In this document: positions 56,222 to 64,000 of the stretch, piece after piece | Numbering within the stretch: position 1 is the first letter of the stretch | Layout: each line of letters starts with the position of its first letter | Assembly: GCA_036872755.1 (NCBI GenBank) | Contig: JAVHNS010000002.1 | Coordinates: forward strand, 2,418,001 to 2,482,000 | Source of the DNA: Orbilia blumenaviensis | Lineage: Eukaryota; Ascomycota; Orbiliomycetes; Orbiliales; Orbiliaceae | Direction: 5' to 3' | Length of the DNA stretch: 64,000 bases | The notes under the pieces: model-generated | Databases searched by the model: none | Seen by the model: only the letters and a program-made list of their open reading frames with translations | What the model was told of the DNA's origin: nothing | Position numbers and translations under genes: made by a program

Positions 56222-56597
56222 ATGACCATTAGCTTGGGTAATCCAGATCCCGTAGGCTGGTATGTGATGTCCATTGTGTTTATTGTCCCGTGCCCAGTTT
56301 TGGCTACCAAAAGCCTAGCTAGAAGAATTATACAACTACGAAAGTCGTTTTCGCAAACATTCCAAATAGTCTGGCCCCGAAACTGGAGTCCGAACTGTAA
56401 AATTGTTTGGTTTCGGTTCAATGCATTAATATCATGCATATGCATATTGGGGACGTGCTGGGTCCTATCGGCAATCGATTCTCCTAACATCAATCGGGAG
56501 ACGACACTACAGCCGATACACCGTAACTCTTAGCAAGCATACCGGCTCTTTGGGTTCCGGACAGTGGCATCCCCAACGCAACAATTTTATGATCTAA
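56222..56597 (+). CDS. Hypothetical small protein, spliced or unspliced
   Basis: A long pyrimidine-rich leader (about 56115-56215) runs straight into the ATG at 56222. Unspliced, the frame gives 103 residues to 56533 (MTISLGNPDPVGWYVMSIVF onward, with a hydrophobic segment). Spliced at GTATGT (56260) and a CTAAC...CTACAG acceptor (56512) it gives 40 residues ending CRYTVTLSKHTGSLGSGQWH PQRNNFMI. Donor and branch point are both strong, so I favour splicing or regulated retention. No family recognised. Confidence 0.36.
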
Positions 56598-57798
56598 TGG
56601 CGGCCATGTATCTTAATCTTCCCACCTTATCTGTGCCTTTCTGCCCTTAAGTTTAACAATTATCTATGAAATTGCGCGGCTACTAGTCTCAACCCCAGCG
56701 CAGCCACATATCGCAATAATACCATATTTCACTTATGTGCATACACATGTAGGTCACTCCGAAATCGTTACCTATATTTTGTATAGGTAGTGAGGCTTTT
56801 TTTTTTTTTTTTTTTTTTTTTGAGCGTGTAGATATTTCTGCTATGTAAGCCTCGTGCTCGAGGCGTCCTCTAGCTAGGATAGGATCCGTAACGTAATTGC
56901 TTACCTGGGTCAGGTGGCAGGCTTTAAATTTCCTCAGGAATCCATGGTGTGAGCCGACGCTAAGTACATATAGCACAACATCAACATGAGTCCTTTGATA
57001 TCATGATACTGAGCACGATAGCCCCATCCTTCTTTAGAAGTGTGCAATTGGACTACTTCTAAATACTGGGACTGTAAACCAATATTCCTATCAGGAAAAT
57101 ATAGTAGGAAATTACACCAAAAAGGAACTCTTGGACGACCCCTTATTGGCCTTCAAAACGCAAGGTTAAACTAGGATTGAGACTAGCCCATATTAATCCC
57201 CAATCGCGATATAGTGAGTCAGCATCGCCGGTAGGATGCTGAGGATTGTTTTTGAAATGTGTGGATTCCTTCCTACCCAGCCTAGTGCCGTGATATTAGT
57301 ACGTTAGGACCTAGGTGTGAATCCCGGATCGTGCTCATTGGCATATGTCATAGAGTTCCGGAGGCCTGAGCTTAGGCAGGCCTTTTTGAGCACACCCCGT
57401 AAACATCCCAATTTCTGATGTTAGCCAATTTACAGCTTGTCCTAATATATAATAATTGAGCACGATGTGCGAATATTTAAACCCCTTCCCCCCTCCCTTA
57501 TTTTCGCCCATAAATATTCACTTCTAGTCTCTCCTTCTACTCTTCAAACCGCACAACTTTCAGTTCTCAGAGCCGTTATTTTGAATTTATCTTTTTTATC
57601 CTTCGCTTTCCATTCTTACCCTCATTCTTCCCAACAATATATATCACCTTTTGCATCGCCTTGAGGGCCTGGCCACGGGAACTTTCATACGCATCATCCT
57701 TCCCGGTCAACGTGCATTTACTTAGCGATCTTCTTGTTTTTGGAGATTTCAAAGAGCAAAGTCGAAGTACCAGAAAAGGAGAATATAGAAATCCCATT

Positions 57799-58268
57799 AT
57801 GTATACCAAGGGATCAATTTTTGGTATGTTTTATATTCCACACTTTAGGCATCCGGGGAAAAAAAAACACAACCTTCATAGAAGATTCTGGGTGATCGGG
57901 ACTCGGATATGAAGGCCAAGTTTACGAAGGCAGGCTTGGGTGGTTGCTAACTTTGGGGATGCAATTTTGCAGATACCGGGAAGGGGGTAGACGCTTATGC
58001 AAAAACCATTCCAAGAGATACCGCCCTCATGGATCCTCAGCCAGGAAATCCATCTACCCCGGGGCCTAGTCCTTCCAACCCAGGAAACTCGGTTTCTGGG
58101 CCCAAAAATACCAAATCCCCCGCAAATACAAAACCTCCCGCAAATACAAAACCTCCAGCAAATACAAAACCTAAAGGGAATGATTCAAATAGCAAGCCCC
58201 ACCGCCGCCTTGGAGAAAGCTCTCTCACCGTTCCTGGCTCCACAGGGTTTATGACTCGCGCTGGTTAA
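57799..58268 (+). CDS. Pro/Asn-rich protein with hexapeptide repeats, two exons
   Basis: Exon 1 is 57799-57823 (MYTKGSIF plus one base), GTATGT donor. The 149-nt intron has a GCTAAC branch point and a TTTTGCAG acceptor. Exon 2 is 57973-58268, phase 1, giving 106 residues: DTGKGVDAYAKTIPRDTALM, then DPQPGNPSTPGPSPSNPGNS, three PPANTK hexapeptides and a basic tail SKPHRRLGESS. The upstream sequence stays open in frame to about 57511 without an ATG, so the true start could lie upstream behind another intron. TATA-like and CT-rich sequence lies near 57510-57560. If only exon 2 is used, the ATG at 58029 gives 79 residues. No domain recognised. Confidence 0.5.
58119..58172 (+). repeat. 18-bp coding tandem repeat, three units
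   Basis: CCCGCAAATACAAAACCT three times with one substitution in the third unit, encoding PANTKP. Same unit length and copy number as the repeat at 38407-38460 but unrelated sequence. Confidence 0.95.
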
Positions 58269-58717
58269 GGAGTCTAGGTGACGGATAGGCATATCCTCTT
58301 ACACTTGCAAGGTACGTAAATACCCTAACGTATGTCTCATGCCGTTCCGCAAACTCTAACAATACTGCTAGCGACAGAAAAACGAGCGCCGAAAAGAGAA
58401 GGGGTATAACGATTATGTTGAAAAAACGGATAGGAGTGGGGCAGATTGTGATACTTTACGATTTATATTTTAAGCTGGTCTCGTTGGTTTTGTTATTATT
58501 GTTGTGTTGTAGGTGTTGTATGAGATTGGGAGGGGACAGACGTCTAGCTAACGGGTATCGGATGACGGGGGGATATGAAACATCTACGGCCGTTTGTTGA
58601 TGACTGGGCCAATACAATAATGTAACTAATACTTCCTTTTGTTTGAACGCATGTCCGGGGAATGTTTGTTTGTTTTTAATTTGTTTCTGGGAACCTACTA
58701 TTTGAATTCGATTCGAG

Positions 58718-59145
58718 ATGATATATATCGACACTGCACGACTCAACTACCAGTACCGTCCGGGCTTTATTAACACTATTTTCGTCAATTTACCAACTTA
58801 CTTAAACACCTACTGTATACCTTACTCGAGCTTAGGCTTTCTTCGGGATGAAACTCCCGTTTACAAGTATGCATGGCGGCCAAACCAGGATGAAAGTTCA
58901 TCCATCGCTCAACCTCATACGAAGGCACAGGAGAGAGATACAGGGAAGAAAAACGTAGCTTTGCCACTTCTCCGTGATGGTGAGCTCGATATCGGGTCCC
59001 CTAGAGAGTGAGTAATAACAAAAAAAGCTCAGCCGATCGTCGATAAGGCCTAGCAGCCTCTCCTAGCTGGGGCGATGCTGAGTCTATAGGGGGGGCACAC
59101 CGATGTGTTTCGCAGTGCAGGGACCGGGAATCTGTGGAATATTGA
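58718..59145 (+). CDS. Hypothetical two-exon protein
   Basis: Exon 1 is 58718-59007 (MIYIDTARLNYQYRPGFINT IFVNLPTYLNTYCIPYSSLG onward), a coherent protein with YKYAWRPNQDESSSIAQPHT and GKKNVALPLLRDGELDIGSP. It ends at a perfect GTGAGT donor overlapping a TGA. A 59-nt intron to a CTCCTAG acceptor gives exon 2, 59067-59145 (WGDAESIGGAHRCVSQCRDR ESVEY); 122 residues in all. Without splicing the product is 97 residues. Intron length is typical of the housekeeping genes here. A dispersed-motif copy lies about 80 bp downstream. No family recognised. Confidence 0.4.
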
Positions 59146-59226
59146 GTTACGTATCGCTTTGCCGGGGATTTGCTTTGGCTATGGCCATCGATCGACGCGT
59201 TGCTGGGACTGGAAAAGTAGATTAAG

Positions 59227-59250
59227 GTGAGGCTGGTTTACGAGATCAGT
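59227..59250 (+). repeat. Dispersed 35-bp motif, partial copy
   Basis: GTGAGGCTGGTTTACGAGAT, 3' half only. The open frame reads GEAGLRDQLKSG. Confidence 0.5.
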
Positions 59251-60558
59251 TAAAGAGTGGAATTTCCGTTGGGTGGGTGAACGAGACTAGCTGAGTGAAT
59301 GCCCCCGAAAGAAAACTTGATAGCTCAACTTCAACGCTGGTCCGCGATCGACCTTCGCGTTTTTTTCTTTTTTTTTTCTGCGCTGATCTAAACCTCCCTC
59401 AAGCCTATCGTACGATGGCCTACTTGCGTCCTACTAGGAAAGGCGCATCCCATGATTACCGGAAGAGGGGAAGGCGACGAACGGATAATTAGAAGCCTAT
59501 TGTTGCTTAACTATGGGGATTCTCTCCGCACATAATCGTTCAGGGCAGTGAATCAAAAATTAATGCAGGTAGAAAATAGAATTCTGAGACCAGCTTGACA
59601 GCTAACGGCGAAGCCGCCGAATCATCTTTGAGAAGAATTATAATTAAGGCCAGCCAAACAAAGGGCTGTTTTTGGACTGGGCGCTCTCAAGCCTCCGGGT
59701 TTTATGCTCGCAAATTATGCTTCCTAGCGACCTGCAGGCACTTACGCACAAGCCTAGCGAGCCACTAACAACTCAATGAACCGGGAAATTCTTGTGTCAG
59801 TGAACTGTCCTCTGAATAGTAGGGAGGCGGAGGGGGGGAAACCAATTCAAAGAAAACTGTAAAAACAAAAGAATGAAATTGCGGAAGAAGTGAAGGATTT
59901 TACTAAATATGATGCACAAGAGGGGGGAATCATGAATTGAAGTATAGAGCGCTAATTGGGCTCACTTCACAGGCCTGGAAAGCCGAGCTGCAGGACCAAG
60001 GGTACGTGAGGACAGTGTATTGTTGCTTTTAGTGGGCGCTTGCTGATGCACGCATGATATCAATTTATGCGGGGTCTGCGTCGTTTATACCAAAACTGGC
60101 TGCCTCGATTAGAAAAGCACTGAAGCCAAAGCGTCCGACATTAGCCATGTTCAATCACGATATCACTTCAAATTTATTCTAGGTGACCTTTTTCCCTAAT
60201 TCGGATATTCGGAAAGACGTCGGAACCCCTCAACACAGTCGGCCGGAGGTTGTTGTATCATAATTATGCACGCTGTTGCATTTTTATAAAACGCTTAAGC
60301 TTGAGATCGCAAAGTTCCGATGGCCTGTTGGTTGTCGGCAAGAGAGCGCGTGTCACAGCCCAGGGCGCCAATCCAAACGTTGCAAACTGACTATGATGCC
60401 AACTTCAAGCCACCAACAGTTGTAACATGTAGTACATATATGTATACGTACATACGCGATATATATATACAAGTGCGTACCCCGCTAAGTTCCTGATCCC
60501 TACCGTGCTTCTGAGAGGAGAACCATTTTTTAAATACAAAACTTAATGACAGTTTCCC
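59251..60558. other. Stretch without a supported gene
   Basis: Short open frames only. A TATAAAAC at 60285-60292 stands about 270 bp before the ATG at 60559. Confidence 0.4.
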
Positions 60559-60849
60559 ATGTCAAGAGTAGGTTTTTCGAATGGAAATTTAATAAATCAA
60601 AAAAAAGTATCGACACTGACGTCAACTCGACAGATCTGCAGCGTAACTTTCACCGGTGATCCAGGCCAAGTACACGGGCAGCCAGATCAGACAACAAGTA
60701 TAAGCAAAACCATTATATTACGTAGTGGAACGGTACTATGGCTCCGACAGATAAACAAGATACGACCAAAGTCGACGGAAGCACACCTAGCCACGAGAGC
60801 TTTGATATCATGCTGCACAGTGCATGCGCGCATACTGAATTTCCGCTAA
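60559..60849 (+). CDS. Hypothetical small protein
   Basis: ATG, 96 residues, single exon, TATAAAAC about 270 bp upstream. It starts MSRVGFSNGNLINQKKVSTL and includes FTGDPGQVHGQPDQTTSISK, a mild echo of the Pro/Gly/Gln composition of the archipelago genes, then a basic C-terminal half with three Cys. No family recognised. Confidence 0.27.
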   Translation: MSRVGFSNGNLINQKKVSTLTSTRQICSVTFTGDPGQVHGQPDQTTSISKTIILRSGTVLWLRQINKIRPKSTEAHLATRALISCCTVHARILNFR

Positions 60850-62567
60850 TTATCAGGTGTCTACCGAGGACACACTAAGTAGACTTCCAGGAACTAGAAG
60901 GGCCCGTGGAAACAGTCATATGAAGTAGCTTTTCTGTATACAGTTTACTTTGCTGAACTGTAAGGAGTTTGGCGTATCTCGCGGTTGGACGCGGGAAAGA
61001 GTGGACCCTACAATATTCATACGCATCGGTATACGCGGTATCGATCTATTCCAAGTCCTCCTAAGTCAATATACTTCACGGCCGACATACCCGAAATCGC
61101 GGCCTCTACAGTCGCTATCCATCCGATACCTTGCTCCAATGCTACCTTTCCACAACCGCGTTAGTGCAGTGCAACTTGTATACAAAGTACCCAGAACAGC
61201 TAATTAGATTGAATGTAGGGATAGGACCAACTAGCGGCCCAGGGACTGGGGACCAGCTGGTTACGAAAGCCACTATCGTAATCACGGCACGAGCAAATGC
61301 TTGCTAGCAACACAGCTATCGATTGCACTTTGGGCTTATACCGATTAGGAAGAGGGGTTCGCCGTGACGATCGGGGCCTCTGGATTGGCTACATTCTCCA
61401 TGTCCATTCTGGAGTGCCTGGTTACCAGGTACATGTATTCAACGTGCCTGGGGTTATCCCTTCCAGGCGAGGTATGTGCTGTGGGTACCATGCGAGACAT
61501 ACTTAACATATTTGGCCTAGTTCACCCAGCCATCACACAAGTCACCACAAATTCACAGTCACAACTGTAACCAGCATCCAAACACTCTTCAGCAGTCTTT
61601 TAATAATCCTGTGTGGCCAAAAGTGTGTCTGCTCCAACGAAAAGGGCTCAGGATCCCAGGAGACGGCTATCTACTATGTAGGCCAGCCCTACGAGACTAG
61701 GCTAGCCCGGGACTAAAAAATTCTAATAAAATACGCTCAGGCTGATCCTGCTACTTATGGCACCAGGCGGTCGGCAACCCAGGCCTGGCAAAGCCTAGTA
61801 TTGAACCGAGATACAGGGCTTCCTCCAAACTTTGTAAGCCATCTAGTACTTAACTAGTATCAGGCCACACAGAAGTTCGAATTTGTGTGTCTGGCCCCCG
61901 CGAGACCAGTATCAGGTAAATTAATGAAGCCTGGGTTCAAACGCTCGTCTAAATGCAATCCTCGCAGCTGCGTAGTGCAGACTAGCTACCGAAACTAGGA
62001 ATGAAATAAATAAATACTGACGCAGAAGTCAAAGGAAATGAAGATAAAGGGGCGCAGTCAGTGATACTCTCCGTACTTAAGTACCTTGCTCACTTAGGCT
62101 TCTGCCAAGGGGGGCGGCCGCCACCACTACTAACTAGCATTAATAATTTCCCGAGTCGTCCGTGCTGACATAGCCATAGCCGGCCACACTGAAATGTTAC
62201 GCCTCGGCAGAACCTTTTCAAACTTTAAAGTTACCGACGCTTAGCTTGGAACCCACCCCACCGAACTTGTGCCAGAGGGAAAGTCAAGGATCTCAACTTA
62301 TACAAAAGCGGTAATAACTGGAATTACATTCAAAAAAGACATTCCTTCGGAAGCACGCAATGCGGGGGATTTAGTAATCTAAATGGCGTCAACCCAATTG
62401 GTTTGAAATTCATCTATTTGAAATCAACGGGCCTGCCGTGAATTGGGCAGAGATGTGCATGGGGTTGGCATGTATATATAACGACATCTCTTTCAAGTTG
62501 TCCCGGCCCGGGCTCTTGAAATTCGCAACTCCAGACGAGCGGGAATACCATAGCGCATTCAGATAAT
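60850..62567. other. Stretch upstream of the oxidoreductase gene
   Basis: An ATG frame at 61297-61506 (69 residues) overlaps an ATG-less frame at 61364-61570 that reads more like protein (SMSILECLVTRYMYSTCLGL); neither is called. A 34-bp imperfect palindrome flanked by 9-bp direct repeats lies at 61856-61916. Confidence 0.4.
61863..61896. repeat. 34-bp imperfect palindrome with flanking direct repeats
   Basis: GGCCACACAGAAGTTCGAA and its near reverse complement TTTGTGTGTCTGGCC meet at TTCGAA. The 9-bp string AGTATCAGG occurs at 61856-61864 and again at 61908-61916, bracketing it. Confidence 0.7.
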
Positions 62568-62575
62568 TATATAAG
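62568..62575 (+). promoter_or_regulatory. TATA box of the oxidoreductase gene
   Basis: TATATAAG, only 15 bp before the first in-frame ATG (62583) but 195 bp before the second (62763). Fungal transcription usually starts at least 30 bp after the TATA, which favours the second ATG. Confidence 0.5.
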
Positions 62576-62582
62576 AGGGTAT

Positions 62583-63626
62583 ATGGTAACCTCTCTTTTT
62601 CGAAGGACCTCGTTGAATTCAAGCCATTTTCTGAACGCCTCCAAAGCAGTCTGCAGGTCGATCTCGTGCCGCATAATACCACCTGCCCAACACTTATTTC
62701 GGCTTCAAATCTTGGCTTCCCCAAAAGTACTATTTCGACGGTTACAAACTAGTGCTACAAGAATGTCGCCAGCCGCTATTTTAGACCACTCTACCACCGG
62801 AACTCTTATTTATAGTATCCCACCTGCCGATGGCTCCAAACCTTTTGTAAACATCAATAGTTCCGCCTCAGGAACTCGAGATACTAACATCGGAGTCAAC
62901 CCGGTCAATGTTAAAATCAACAATATCCGTACAACTTCCACCCCAATCGGGATAGACGTCACCGGCTTCGATGTCCAAACCGTCCCTTCCCCGTTCTCTC
63001 AAAATCATGAAAATTTCCTTAACGAAGAAAAGATCCAATCTGAATACTATGACGAAATCCGCGCAGCGCTGCTAAAGGCGACTGGTGCGAAAGAAGTTTT
63101 CATCTTCGACCACACCATCCGTCGCCGTGTGCCCGGAGTCACCGACGATAACCCTACAAAACGTCAACCTGTCGCTCGTGTACACGTTGACCAAACCACC
63201 ATTGCAGCATTCAACCGTGTTAAAAGACATCTCGGCGATCGCGCGGACGAACTTCTAAAAAATCGCTTCCAACTGATCAATGTCTGGCGTCCAATCCAAC
63301 ATGCAGCATCTGATCATCCACTCGCCGTTGGTTCATATAAGTCCATACAAAAAAAGGATCTACTAGCTACAACACTCGTTTACCCACCGCCGTTGCCGAA
63401 TGGTGAAACCTATTCTGTGGCACATGATCCCAGCCATGAATGGTACTATGTTAAAGATATGACGATTGACGAGATTATGTTCATCAAGTGTTTTGATACC
63501 GAGGGGCTGAAGGAGGACAGTGGAGTTGCGTTATTGACCCCGCATACTGCCTTCGAGGACCCGAATACTCCAGTTGATGCCCCATTAAGACAAAGCATTG
63601 AAGTCAGGTGTTTGGTTTTCTTCTAG
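62583..63626 (+). CDS. CmcJ/NvfI (AsaB-like) 2OG-Fe oxidoreductase
   Basis: Single exon, 347 residues from 62583 or 287 from the ATG at 62763 (MSPAAILDHSTTGTLIYSIP). This family of 2-oxoglutarate/Fe(II)-dependent oxygenase-like enzymes (cephamycin CmcJ, novofumigatonin NvfI, aspirochlorine AsaB) is common in fungi, often in secondary metabolism. Visible: PVARVHVDQT, whose H-x-D (codons at 63183 and 63189) is the probable metal pair; FQLINVWRPI; HEWYYVKDMTIDEIMFIKCF D; and TPHTAFEDP (His codon at 63543) followed by RQSIEVRCLVFF with the conserved Arg. The 60-residue N-terminal extension is Arg/Ser-rich and nearly acid-free, ending RRLQTSATR, like a mitochondrial presequence. It is either real or an open 5' leader (see TATA position). 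No other biosynthetic genes are visible nearby, so the substrate is unknown. Confidence 0.9.
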   Translation: MVTSLFRRTSLNSSHFLNASKAVCRSISCRIIPPAQHLFRLQILASPKVLFRRLQTSATRMSPAAILDHSTTGTLIYSIPPADGSKPFVNINSSASGTRDTNIGVNPVNVKINNIRTTSTPIGIDVTGFDVQTVPSPFSQNHENFLNEEKIQSEYYDEIRAALLKATGAKEVFIFDHTIRRRVPGVTDDNPTKRQPVARVHVDQTTIAAFNRVKRHLGDRADELLKNRFQLINVWRPIQHAASDHPLAVGSYKSIQKKDLLATTLVYPPPLPNGETYSVAHDPSHEWYYVKDMTIDEIMFIKCFDTEGLKEDSGVALLTPHTAFEDPNTPVDAPLRQSIEVRCLVFF

Positions 63627-64000
63627 AATGTGGTGGGATTGATATAGCGCGGGTAGGCGGGTAATTGTGCACTTATGGATATCGTTGGTTTGGCGCACGA
63701 GATTCACGAACTAAAGTTTCATTCACTACTAGCATTTTTTAATACGGCCCATCACTTCTGGTTTTTCGCGATCTTTCAGCTTAATCATTTGAAAACACGT
63801 TTATATACGGATGACCATAGTTAAGCATACTACAAGACTAGTCTAGCACATACATGCACTCTGTCTTAAATACAATAGTTGTGTAATTTTTTGGACGCAT
63901 GTGTGGAGCCATATACAGCATGTACTCACACAAATTTGGTACGTGGACTAGCGTGGAGCTTAGAATTGAACTCAATAAGTATATAAATGCGACCCTAAGC
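63627..64000. other. 3' flank and probable next promoter
   Basis: No gene. A TATATAAA at 63980-63987 close to the window edge, in the same style as the other boxes, suggests another plus-strand gene just beyond. Confidence 0.35.

Noticed and set aside
19000..62000. Transposon or retroelement origin of the gene-poor block
   Set aside because: I looked for reverse transcriptase, integrase and DDE transposase motifs and long terminal repeats while reading and saw none. Only short motifs recur. Heavily mutated elements cannot be excluded by eye.
62410..62724. Minus-strand frame overlapping the oxidoreductase start
   Set aside because: Antisense shadow of the N-terminal extension and promoter.

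Overview
The window looks like nuclear DNA of a filamentous ascomycete (Pezizomycotina). Genes carry several short spliceosomal introns (GTATGT/GTAAGT donors, CTAAC-type branch points, AG acceptors). The recognisable proteins are standard fungal ones, and promoters and leaders are pyrimidine-rich. I cannot name the class or species.

Layout. (1) 2.4-16.7 kb is a compact housekeeping island: an RPEL-repeat protein (-), the MICOS core protein Mic60 (-), the Rab5-type GTPase Ypt5 (-), and, divergent from it, a PHAF1/UPF0183 protein (+) and the protein kinase Iks1 (+). All exon models close in frame except RPEL, which needs one base removed from a G7/C7 run. (2) From about 17 to 62 kb, known genes stop. 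The only family members I recognise there are an F-box protein interrupted by one in-frame TGA (52.1-53.9 kb) and several small or broken loci. (3) At 62.6-63.6 kb a recognisable gene returns, a CmcJ/NvfI (AsaB-like) 2-oxoglutarate/Fe oxidoreductase. A TATA box at the right edge suggests another gene begins just outside.

The middle 45 kb is not empty. Reading it for splice signals gives a set of tiny genes, mostly 55-180 codons, that long single-frame reading misses. Several share one design: a short first exon (25-88 nt), one phase-1 intron of about 93-149 nt with a CTAAC-like branch point, and a second exon encoding a Pro/Gly/Ser/Asn-rich low-complexity protein. The best examples start at 28447, 32645, 43422, 44355, 49651 and 57799. 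Two share a recognisable segment (LAQD), and two carry fresh 18-bp (hexapeptide) triplications. Others lack the intron, lie on the minus strand, or are broken. A roughly 35-bp motif is scattered through the same region in both orientations, and a degenerate 35-nt tandem array sits at 27.43-27.61 kb. I saw no transposase, reverse transcriptase, rRNA or convincing tRNA.

My reading is a gene-dense conserved block next to a fast-evolving, lineage-specific archipelago of small genes with signs of decay (in-frame stops reachable by C-to-T change, frameshifts, lost start codons). The small genes are models built by eye; transcript data would decide them.
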